A stretch of DNA of 64,000 bases from Desulfobotulus alkaliphilus (GTDB lineage: Bacteria; Desulfobacterota; Desulfobacteria; Desulfobacterales; ASO4-4): positions 74,202 to 138,201 of the forward strand of contig NZ_VLLC01000009.1 in assembly GCF_007830435.1 (NCBI RefSeq), in the 5' to 3' direction. Below are positions 54,569-64,000 of the stretch, one piece after another. The notes beneath the pieces were generated by a model that saw only the letters and a program-made list of their open reading frames with translations, did no database searches and had not been told where the DNA came from. Within the stretch, counting starts at the first letter, position 1, and every line of letters starts with the position of its first letter. A program made the position numbers and the translations under genes.

Positions 54569-57500
54569 CTACAGGGCCTTTTTCAATATTTTTTTACCCA
54601 TCACCGCTTTTCTGGGAAAGGTCAGATAGGGAACCAGATCCTGATTCCTGAAACCGCCTGTACCATCATAGGTAATGGATACCACAGGAACACCGGTTTT
54701 TTCTTCTATCTTTCCGGCCATGGCCTCGGTCACAAGGGAAGCGCAGCAGAAAGCCGGACTCGCCTGCACAAAAAGACCCAGATCCGGATGGTGCCTGTGA
54801 AGATAAAAGACCTTGAGCAGGTTGTCCAGGGATTCCCCGGTATTCTCAATGGACACGCCGTACTCCTTGAGAATTTCCTCCGGCGGCATATCATATTCCG
54901 GCCGGGGTTCACCGATGAGAGACTCAAAATGGCGGTAATACCGCCATTCCAGACGGGAAAGGGTTGCCAGCAAGGGCTTGTAGGAAATAAGGTTACGGTA
55001 CTTACCTTCATTGAACCATTTCCTGAAATAAACCTCCGCAGTCATACGGGCATAGTCACTGTAGGCTGTGGGCAGTACTTCACCGCCGTGGGATTCAATG
55101 AAACGCACCAGATTCTGGTTCATGACATCATTATCCCGAACATAAAGATCCCCGAACACCGCCACCTTCACCCGTTCTCCCTCTTCCTGGGGAATGGATG
55201 AAAACATGGCAGCCACTTCCCTTGCCGCATCCTCCTTGTCCTTTTCTCCCATAAATGCGGATTCCATGACCGTAAGTGCCTTTTCAAGTACGGCATCGGT
55301 CATTCCCTTCAGCTTTTCCCTTGGACGGATTTTGCAGGCCAGTTTACGTAAAAGCCCTCCGAAGAGACAGGCAAAATAGGTATTGAAGGCCGTGCGCATG
55401 GAAACCTCCAGAAAGGAAAGCTCCCCCACAAACACCCCTGCCCTGCCGTATTTCTCACCATAACGGGCCAGCAGGGTTTTTATATGATGGGGATAAAGCT
55501 TGATATTGCAGGCAATGTCCGAGTTCATCATCCAGAGTACGGTATCTTCCGGATTCAGATCATACCTGTCAATGGCTTCCACATATTCTTCGGCAATGGC
55601 ATTCACGGGGATGCACTGGCCCGTATTGAAACGTAAGCTGCGCCGGATGGCGGCATCACTCTCTTCCAGTACCACCACACGCAGGCCTTCCCGTCTCAGG
55701 TTGGCTGCCAGAAGACGGCAGGTGACGGGATCCCAGTTGGGCAACACCAGCGTTTTTCCCTCAATATCTGTGGCAATATCCGGATTCACGCCTTTCAGCA
55801 CAGGAAGGGCAGCAGGAGGTCTGTGGCCTTCATGGTGATTGCGGAAGGCACGGATGGCGGCTTCAATGCGGGTTTCATAGCCCACACTGGAATCATGTTC
55901 ATCCAGTTCCAGCACCAGATAAGGCTTGTCCCATGCTTCCAGAATGGCTTTGGCATAATCGAGAATAAAACTGTCCGGAGCGCACTTGAATGCCGTCACA
56001 AAGACAGGATACAGGCCCGGTGTCCGGGCTGTTTCTTCCACAGCGGCAAGAATGCGGGCCGCATAACGCCAGTGCACGGTTTCCAGCAGCGACTGGATGG
56101 CCGTGTCCTTTTTCTCCCTGTGCCCCAGCATGTCCTGAAAAAAGGGCCGGACACCCAGAGATTCAAAAATTTCAGGAATGCCTTTATTGGACCATGCAGG
56201 CAGCACATTGTAGGGCCGGCCCAGAAGCATGACCCGGATATCCTCCCCCTCCCTTGCTTTTTCTCCGATTTCATGGAGACCTTTTCTGCATTCCTCCTTA
56301 TGGCGGGTGGCCGCATCCCAGGCCCTTGATACCTCAAGAAAACCGATGTCCCTCCGGCTGATACGGCGCAGCATGCGGTAAAGCTCCATCTTGGTATGGA
56401 AATCCGGATACAGATAACGCACCGTGGGACGCAGCACCCGCTCAGGGTCCATGAGGGAAGCCAGCGAAGGTGCAAACTGGGTATAGTAACAGTACTGGCG
56501 GCGCATGGCCTTATCGGACCTGCGTTCCTCAAAATAAAAGGGAAGAAAGACATAGTCCGTTTTTTCCAGCAGCCATGCCACATGACCATGCATGGCACTC
56601 ATGGGGGCACAGAATTCCGCACCGGCCAGCACCTTGCCGCTGCGAACCCCCTCTGTATAGTCCTCGCTGCTTTTGACGGGAAAACCGAGACGATCAAAAA
56701 AGACCTTCCAGAATCCCTGATCTTCATAAAGATGCAGGGCCGCAGGAAGGCCTATGGACACCTCATCTTCTGCCGTGACGGAAGGCGTAAAGCGAAGCAC
56801 TTTCTGCCGGACCTTTTTAAGGGAAAAACCAGTGCGGTTGCTGTTTACATAGTTTTCTGTTTCATAATCCCTGCCACAGAGAAAACCATAGGCAACCTTC
56901 GCTCCGGCCACCTGTGCAACGGTGAGCTTGCAATGGTTGGTGCACAGGGTGCAGACTTCCGTTTCTATGGGAATGGGATTTTTATAAATTTCCACCCCCC
57001 TGAAGGCCGAGACCTCAGGCAGCGCCTCACCCAGGGAAAGGGCCGCACCAAGGGCTCCCGTAAGATGACAGTAGGGGGACACAAAAATGGGCTTTTTCAG
57101 ACGCTGCTCAAAGGCTGCAACCAGAGAACGGTTTCTGGCTGTGGCTCCCTGAAAAAAAACCACCTCACCAATACGGCTTTCCGTAGCCACCTTGAGGAGA
57201 TAATTTTCCCTCACCGAATGCAGGGCACTGGCCAGCACCTCTTCCACGGAAAAACCTTCCGCCAGATAGTGGTTGAGATCCCTTTCCATGAATACCGTGC
57301 ACCGGTCACTGGAAAGGGGCGCTGCCACACCCTCTGTCAGACGGGCGTAATCCCGGATGGAAACCCCCAGTTTCTGGGCCTGCTCCTCAATGAAACTCCC
57401 GGTTCCTGCGGCACAGACATTGTTCATGATGGAACTGGTGACCCGACCATCCTTCAGGGTGGTGAACTTGGCATCCTGACCACCGATTTCAATGATGGTA

Positions 57501-58792
57501 TCCACCGAAGGATTCAGGCTGCATGCGGCCTTTGCATGGGCTGTGATCTCATCAAGAATCAGATCGGCCCCAAGAATCCCCCCCACAAATTTTCTTCCCG
57601 ACCCCGTGGTGGCACAGGCCGTAACAGGAAGGGAAACACCGGATTCGCTGCGAAGACCGTCGAGGGCTTCCAGAATGGCACATATGGCCGCCACAGGTCT
57701 GCCTTGTGTTCTGGTATAAAAACCGGCGGAAACCTCCCCTTCCCCTGTGATCAGCACAGCCTTGGTACTTGTGGACCCGATATCCACGCCCATGATATGG
57801 GCCTTTTCCCCAAAGGACTCAGGAAGCTCGTAAAGTTCCACTTCCACGTCCGGTCCTTTGCTTTGTACCGGATGAAAAATATAGGAACGCAGCCCGCCGA
57901 ATTCCGGCCACGGAGAAAACTCAAGGGTGAGGGGATCATAGTGGGTGACGGCCCCTTTCTTTTCCCTGCGGGCATGCAGGGCAGGCGGCCATGCCCCTGC
58001 TGGCAGGGCATCGGAGGGCCTGATGCTGTGATAATGCAGGGCCGCACCAATGGCTCCCAGAAGATGGGCCATGGGATCAAGGATAAATTTTTCACCCGCA
58101 AGGGTCTCCATGTGCCGCCTCACCGCAGCATTGGCCGCAACGCCCCCAGCCATGACCACGGGCCCTTTCCATGCACCGTCTGAAAGCACCGTATCCACCA
58201 CATTGCGGGCAAGCCCTTCACAAAGGCCATCACAGATACCCGCCTGGGAATAGCCCTCCTGCTGGGCATGGATCAGGTCCGTTTTTGCAAACACCGCACA
58301 TCTGGAAGCAATTTTAGGCGTTTCACCTTTATGGGAGTCGGCCATTTCCGCAAGCTGCGCCGCACCACTAAAACCCAGACGCCCCGCCTGCTGATCCAGA
58401 AAACTACCCGTACCCGCAGCACAGGAGGTATTTCCCCTGTAACTCTGATACTCGCCCTCTCCGTCAAAAAGAACCCGGCCAAAGGTCTCACCGCCCACCA
58501 CCAGAACCGTTCTGGCTTCCGGGTGCCGCTGACGAACTGCGGCGATGAGTGCCACCCTTTCATCAAAATGTCCCTGAGCATCAAAATACCCCTGCGCCCG
58601 TCCCGTTGTCACAACGGCAAGGGGCCGATCTTCTCCGAATTCTTTGAAAAGGGCCTCAAGGCCTGCAACAATTTCGCCGTGGTGAAAACGGCAGGCCGTG
58701 CGTCCAACCCTGCCATCCTTAGCCACAAGGGCCATGCCGATGGTCACAGAACCCACATCCACACCGAGTACCCAGGAATCATTTGTATGCAT
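54569..58792 (-). CDS. Giant 2-hydroxyacyl-CoA dehydratase activase-like protein (two ASKHA domains + DUF2229)
   Basis: 1407 residues. Two BcrAD/BadF-type ASKHA ATPase domains: the first starts LGVDVGSVTIGMAL (about 8-260), the second MGVDIGSTSTKAVLITG (about 333-600). Each has an NTSCAAGTGSF or NVCAAGTGSF Cys and a second Cys (ASRCAVFAKTD, SDRCTVFMERD), the pairs that hold a bridging [4Fe-4S] cluster in activators such as HgdC. A DUF2229 region follows (AGAEFCAPMSAMHGH, MLLGRPYNVLP, FKCAPDSFI). Such proteins drive ATP-dependent low-potential electron transfer; the partner enzyme is unknown and not adjacent. The ATG is preceded by AAGGAGG. Confidence 0.9.
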   Translation of the reverse strand: MHTNDSWVLGVDVGSVTIGMALVAKDGRVGRTACRFHHGEIVAGLEALFKEFGEDRPLAVVTTGRAQGYFDAQGHFDERVALIAAVRQRHPEARTVLVVGGETFGRVLFDGEGEYQSYRGNTSCAAGTGSFLDQQAGRLGFSGAAQLAEMADSHKGETPKIASRCAVFAKTDLIHAQQEGYSQAGICDGLCEGLARNVVDTVLSDGAWKGPVVMAGGVAANAAVRRHMETLAGEKFILDPMAHLLGAIGAALHYHSIRPSDALPAGAWPPALHARREKKGAVTHYDPLTLEFSPWPEFGGLRSYIFHPVQSKGPDVEVELYELPESFGEKAHIMGVDIGSTSTKAVLITGEGEVSAGFYTRTQGRPVAAICAILEALDGLRSESGVSLPVTACATTGSGRKFVGGILGADLILDEITAHAKAACSLNPSVDTIIEIGGQDAKFTTLKDGRVTSSIMNNVCAAGTGSFIEEQAQKLGVSIRDYARLTEGVAAPLSSDRCTVFMERDLNHYLAEGFSVEEVLASALHSVRENYLLKVATESRIGEVVFFQGATARNRSLVAAFEQRLKKPIFVSPYCHLTGALGAALSLGEALPEVSAFRGVEIYKNPIPIETEVCTLCTNHCKLTVAQVAGAKVAYGFLCGRDYETENYVNSNRTGFSLKKVRQKVLRFTPSVTAEDEVSIGLPAALHLYEDQGFWKVFFDRLGFPVKSSEDYTEGVRSGKVLAGAEFCAPMSAMHGHVAWLLEKTDYVFLPFYFEERRSDKAMRRQYCYYTQFAPSLASLMDPERVLRPTVRYLYPDFHTKMELYRMLRRISRRDIGFLEVSRAWDAATRHKEECRKGLHEIGEKAREGEDIRVMLLGRPYNVLPAWSNKGIPEIFESLGVRPFFQDMLGHREKKDTAIQSLLETVHWRYAARILAAVEETARTPGLYPVFVTAFKCAPDSFILDYAKAILEAWDKPYLVLELDEHDSSVGYETRIEAAIRAFRNHHEGHRPPAALPVLKGVNPDIATDIEGKTLVLPNWDPVTCRLLAANLRREGLRVVVLEESDAAIRRSLRFNTGQCIPVNAIAEEYVEAIDRYDLNPEDTVLWMMNSDIACNIKLYPHHIKTLLARYGEKYGRAGVFVGELSFLEVSMRTAFNTYFACLFGGLLRKLACKIRPREKLKGMTDAVLEKALTVMESAFMGEKDKEDAAREVAAMFSSIPQEEGERVKVAVFGDLYVRDNDVMNQNLVRFIESHGGEVLPTAYSDYARMTAEVYFRKWFNEGKYRNLISYKPLLATLSRLEWRYYRHFESLIGEPRPEYDMPPEEILKEYGVSIENTGESLDNLLKVFYLHRHHPDLGLFVQASPAFCCASLVTEAMAGKIEEKTGVPVVSITYDGTGGFRNQDLVPYLTFPRKAVMGKKILKKAL

Positions 58793-59165
58793 CGGGATAC
58801 AACCTCCTTATGGAACATGCGATAAAAAGGGAATAAATTTCCCTGAGTTTTACTGTCCCTGCCGTAATATGCTGATAGTTAAAATAAGGGTCTTTGGAAA
58901 GTCTTCAAGCAGAAAAAAAGAAGCAAAAAATATAAGGGCAGGTTGTTTTAGGGTGCGGAGTTATCCGGCATAGACACAGAAGCAGTCTGAAGAAACAACA
59001 TACCAGTTCCATGACTATCACCAAACCCCTGTTCCGTGCAAGGGTGGGGCAGGTTCCTGCGGACAAACATAATTTTTTTAATTGCTTCTTTTTTTTAAAA
59101 AATAAACAACGATCATCTTCCAAATTGACAAATCACAAGCATCAATTTATGATTCCTTCCATTCT
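58793..59165. other. Divergent intergenic region
   Basis: Separates the activase (minus) and the Cache-GGDEF-EAL gene (plus), so it must hold two promoters. I see A/T-rich tracts at 58910-58930 and 59070-59110 but no confident -35/-10 pair, riboswitch or repeat. Confidence 0.4.
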
Positions 59166-62100
59166 TTGAAACCGAAAATGAATGAGAGAAACAAGTCTTT
59201 CCCATGTGATCGGCCATCTGTTTTACCCCCTTACCAGACAGGCTTGCCCATGTCCTTTATCCGCCACTTTCAGAATCTTCCCATCCGCAACCGTATGCTG
59301 GTCAGCTACCTGACCCTCTTCATCCTTGCCCTCAGTCTGGCGGGGCTCGGTGCCCACATCCTTCTGCGCATCACCATAGAAAACCACATACGGGATACCT
59401 TTCAGAGTACCACGGGAACCATCCACAATCTGGTTCGCACCGCTGCGGATGTTTCCATCAGAAACCACCTGCGCACGGTGGTGGAAACCAATACCCACTT
59501 TCTCCATACCCTGCATACAGAAGTCATGGAGGGAAAACTTTCTTCTGAAGATGCAAAAAAACAGGCCAGATCCTTTTTCCACAATCAGCCCATCGGACAT
59601 ACGGGCTATGTCTATGTACTGAACAGTGAGGGAATTCTTCAGCACCACATGGATGAAAGCCTTGTGGGAGAAGACATGTCCCACTTTGAATTTGTTGGGT
59701 TTCAGAAAAAAAATAAGGACGGATATATTGAATACGACTGGAAAAATCCCGGAGAAAACGAGACAAGGCCCAAAGCCCTGCACATGGGGTATTTTGAACC
59801 CTGGGACTGGATTGTTTCTGCGTCGTCCTACAGGGAAGAATTCCGGGATCTTTTGCGGGTGGAAGATTTCAGAAAAACCATTGAAGATTTAAAGTTCGGA
59901 GAAACCGGCTATGCCATGCTGCTGGACACAGAGGGAGAGCTGCTGATCCACCCCATCTATGAGCCCCAGAATATCGAAGAATGGCTGGACAGTGAAGGAA
60001 TACCCATTATCCGGAAAATTCTCAACACCCGCCAGACCACCCATTACTACTCCTGGCAGCACCCCGGTGAACCAGCTCCACGGGAAAAGGTCGTCCTTTC
60101 CGCCCATATACCGGAGCTGGACCTTGTGGTGGCTGCCACAGGCTATATGGAAGAATTCAACAGGCCCCTGAAAAACCTTGGCCAGACCCTTGCCGCAGGC
60201 ATTTTTATCTGTATCCTTGCCCTGATTCCCCTGACGGTGTGGCTGGGCAGATCCATCACTAAGCCCATTGAAAGCCTTGTGCGGACCATGCAGGAAGCAG
60301 AAAAAGGCGATTTTTCCATACGTGCTCCCATCCTTGCAGGTGAAGAATCCGGTGAACTGGCCCGCTGTTTCAATCACTTCATGGACTATATTCAAAGGGG
60401 AACAAATACCCTGCAAAGGGAAATTGCCCAGCGCAGGGAATCCGAAGAAAAGGCCAGGGCCCTTGCAAGGTTCCCCGATGAAAACCCCAACCCTGTCATG
60501 CGCATCAGAAAAAATTTTACCCTGGATTACATGAACAGGGCCGCCATGGAACAGCTCAGGGGAGAAAATCTTTCCATAGGAAAAATCATTCCTGCGCCCT
60601 GGCAGAACATTGTCTCGACATGTATGCGGACAAGGGAATGCGGCTCCGTTGAGGCGGAAGTGGCAGACCGGATTTTTCTTTTTACCGCAAGCCCCCTTTC
60701 CGATGGCAATGCATGGTATCTTTACGGCCATGAAATCACAGAAAAAAAAGCCTATGAACGCCTGCTGCTCCTTTCGGATACGGTGTTTGAAAATACCATA
60801 GAGGGCATCTGCATCACGGATGCGGACATGAAAATCGAAAGGATCAATCCCGCCTTCACAGCCATCACAGGATATGGTCCCGAAGAGGTCATGGGGCAGA
60901 ACCCGAGAATTCTTAAATCCGATGTCCATCCTCCCGGTTTTTATAAGAATGTCTGGACCTCCCTTCTGGAAAGGGGAGAGTGGAGCGGAGAAATATGGAA
61001 CCGCAGAAAAAACGGTGAGACCTATCCCCAGTGGCTGGCCATCACAGGCATTCCCGATGAAAAAGGTAAAATCATCCGTTACATGGCGGTTTTCCATGAC
61101 ATCAGCGAGCTGAAAACCAGCAAAGAAGCCCTTCACTTTCAGACCTTCTATGATGCCCTGACCGGCCTTGCCAACCGCCGCCTGCTCACGGAACAGCTGG
61201 AAAGAAGCCTTTCCCATGCAAAATATCATAAAGAAAAGCTGGCTGTTTTCTTTCTGGATATTGATAATTTTAAAAATGTGAACGATTCCCTTGGCCATCT
61301 GACAGGAGACCGCATCCTCAAAGAGGTGGCCAGACGCCTCACCTTCATCCTGCAGGAAGATGAAATTCTGGCCCGCTTTGCAGGCGACAAATTTATCCTT
61401 GCAAGTCCCCGTATTCAGAATTCCCAGGCCGCCATTACCATTGCCCGCAGAATACGTGAAACCCTTGAAAAACCCTTTGATCTGGAAGAACGGGAGTATT
61501 ATGCCTCCCTCAGCATGGGCATTGCCATTTTTCCCGATGACGGAAAAAACGAAGAAATCCTCATTAAAAATGCAGAAACTGCCATGTACCGGGCCAAGCA
61601 GACAGGAAAAAACACCTTTACCCTCTTTTCTCCGGAAATGAACGCCTTTGCCATCTACCGGATGGATATGGAAAGCCAGCTCAGAAAAGCCCTTGAAAAC
61701 AATGAATTTCATCTGGTGTACCAGCCCAAGGTGGATCTTTATTCCGGAAAAATCATCGGTGCTGAGGCCCTCCTGCGCTGGCAGCCCGCCAGTGGCCCTC
61801 CGGTTTCTCCCATGACCTTCATCCCCATTGCCGAAGAAACCGGCCTCATTCTTCCCATCGGCTCATGGGTGCTGGAAAAAGCCATGCAGGAAGCCGTGAT
61901 ATGGAAAGAAAGGGGCTTCCATGATCTTTCCATTGCCATCAATATATCCCCATCTCAGTTTCAGCAGCAGGGCCTGACCGCTGAAATTGATGCCCTGCTG
62001 AAAAAAACAGGCCTGCGGCCAGAACAGCTGGAACTGGAACTCACGGAAAGTATCATCATGCAGGATGCCGAAGCCGCCATTGCTACCCTTTCCAGATTCA

Positions 62101-62450
62101 ACCGCATGGGTATCCGTTTTGCCATTGATGACTTCGGTACGGGATATTCTTCCCTAAGCTACCTGAAACGCTTCCCCATACAGGTGCTTAAAATTGATAA
62201 ATCCTTCATACAGGAAATCCCCGCCAATCAGGATGATGCCTCCATCGTTCTTTCCATCCTTTCTCTGGCCCACAACCTCGGACTCAAGGTTGTGGCCGAG
62301 GGCGTGGAAACCGAAGAACAGCTTGCCTTCCTGCGGTGCAAAAACTGTGACATGATTCAGGGATATCTGTTCTCAAAGCCCCTTCTGCCCGAAGACTTCC
62401 GCTACCTGATTGCCCAGAATACAGGACTCCTGCCCATGAACACAGGCTGA
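59166..62450 (+). CDS. Cache-HAMP-PAS-GGDEF-EAL c-di-GMP signalling protein
   Basis: 1094 residues from a TTG; ATGs at 59178 and 59250 (MSFIRHFQNLPIRNRM) are alternatives. TM1 lies just after the latter (YLTLFILALSLAGLGAHILL). Two sCache-like modules follow (GHTGYVYVLNSEGILQHH; FGETGYAMLLDTEGELLIHP), then TM2, HAMP (about 365-415), and PAS (about 535-655, ITDADMKIERINPAFTAITG). The GGDEF signature is RFAGDKF (near 736), which is altered, while EAL is intact: GAEALLRW, ELTESIIM, DDFGTGYSSLSYL. Phosphodiesterase output is therefore more likely than cyclase. Confidence 0.93.
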   Translation: MKPKMNERNKSFPCDRPSVLPPYQTGLPMSFIRHFQNLPIRNRMLVSYLTLFILALSLAGLGAHILLRITIENHIRDTFQSTTGTIHNLVRTAADVSIRNHLRTVVETNTHFLHTLHTEVMEGKLSSEDAKKQARSFFHNQPIGHTGYVYVLNSEGILQHHMDESLVGEDMSHFEFVGFQKKNKDGYIEYDWKNPGENETRPKALHMGYFEPWDWIVSASSYREEFRDLLRVEDFRKTIEDLKFGETGYAMLLDTEGELLIHPIYEPQNIEEWLDSEGIPIIRKILNTRQTTHYYSWQHPGEPAPREKVVLSAHIPELDLVVAATGYMEEFNRPLKNLGQTLAAGIFICILALIPLTVWLGRSITKPIESLVRTMQEAEKGDFSIRAPILAGEESGELARCFNHFMDYIQRGTNTLQREIAQRRESEEKARALARFPDENPNPVMRIRKNFTLDYMNRAAMEQLRGENLSIGKIIPAPWQNIVSTCMRTRECGSVEAEVADRIFLFTASPLSDGNAWYLYGHEITEKKAYERLLLLSDTVFENTIEGICITDADMKIERINPAFTAITGYGPEEVMGQNPRILKSDVHPPGFYKNVWTSLLERGEWSGEIWNRRKNGETYPQWLAITGIPDEKGKIIRYMAVFHDISELKTSKEALHFQTFYDALTGLANRRLLTEQLERSLSHAKYHKEKLAVFFLDIDNFKNVNDSLGHLTGDRILKEVARRLTFILQEDEILARFAGDKFILASPRIQNSQAAITIARRIRETLEKPFDLEEREYYASLSMGIAIFPDDGKNEEILIKNAETAMYRAKQTGKNTFTLFSPEMNAFAIYRMDMESQLRKALENNEFHLVYQPKVDLYSGKIIGAEALLRWQPASGPPVSPMTFIPIAEETGLILPIGSWVLEKAMQEAVIWKERGFHDLSIAINISPSQFQQQGLTAEIDALLKKTGLRPEQLELELTESIIMQDAEAAIATLSRFNRMGIRFAIDDFGTGYSSLSYLKRFPIQVLKIDKSFIQEIPANQDDASIVLSILSLAHNLGLKVVAEGVETEEQLAFLRCKNCDMIQGYLFSKPLLPEDFRYLIAQNTGLLPMNTG

Positions 62451-64000
<1,550 letters not shown>

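Overview
The window looks like chromosome of a strictly anaerobic, Gram-negative deltaproteobacterium of the sulfate-reducer type (Desulfobacterota, Desulfobacteraceae-like). This placement is inferred from gene content: a pyruvate:ferredoxin oxidoreductase, a very large 2-hydroxyacyl-CoA-dehydratase-type activase, a predicted selenoprotein, many Cache/HAMP sensor proteins and Gram-negative lipoprotein/periplasmic features. No rRNA, tRNA or CRISPR array was recognised.

Layout. (1) 1-14.2 kb is an accessory island. It holds a tandem duplication of an AAA-ATPase/PD-(D/E)XK nuclease gene with degenerate flanking gene scraps, then three dynamin-like GTPases, a TerB-like/DUF1566 protein whose C-terminus resembles a diversity-generating-retroelement variable region, a 39-codon stump of a fourth GTPase, and a third AAA-ATPase/nuclease. 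(2) 14.2-20.7 kb is mixed: a WYL regulator with a small partner ORF, an RlmK-like rRNA methyltransferase, a VOC protein, a patatin phospholipase whose N-terminus carries a WYL-regulator remnant, and a glycosyltransferase. (3) 20.8-23.7 kb is an RsbV/RsbW/RsbU-type partner-switching cassette. (4) 23.8-26.3 kb is the queuosine-precursor operon queD-queE-queC-queF, followed by a divergent YchF-like protein. (5) 27.6-32 kb holds an orphan AAA ATPase, an ECF-like sigma factor, a divergently transcribed lipoprotein with an in-frame UGA and SECIS-like hairpin, a TetR regulator and a NifU-like scaffold. (6) 32.3-38.8 kb is a minus-strand run recD-pncC-ABC ATPase-ABC permease-hybrid kinase. (7) 39.5-49.5 kb is a plus-strand sensory operon: solute-binding protein, histidine kinase, REC-kinase, a LuxP homologue, a LuxQ-like kinase and a REC-DUF3369-EAL output protein. 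(8) 50-64 kb holds an RNA helicase, a fused MrfA-MrfB-type repair helicase/exonuclease, a 1407-residue CoA-dehydratase activase, a Cache-GGDEF-EAL protein and the start of PFOR.

Interspersed in the gaps is a family of palindromic MITE-like repeats with 13-bp inverted termini bounded by TA (IS630-like), plus shorter hairpin repeats. The strongest individual novelty is the selenocysteine peroxiredoxin-like lipoprotein at 30.0-30.6 kb. The most system-like accessory locus is the dynamin GTPase / TerB-DUF1566 / AAA-nuclease island. Functional statements come from family recognition by eye; no database search was run.
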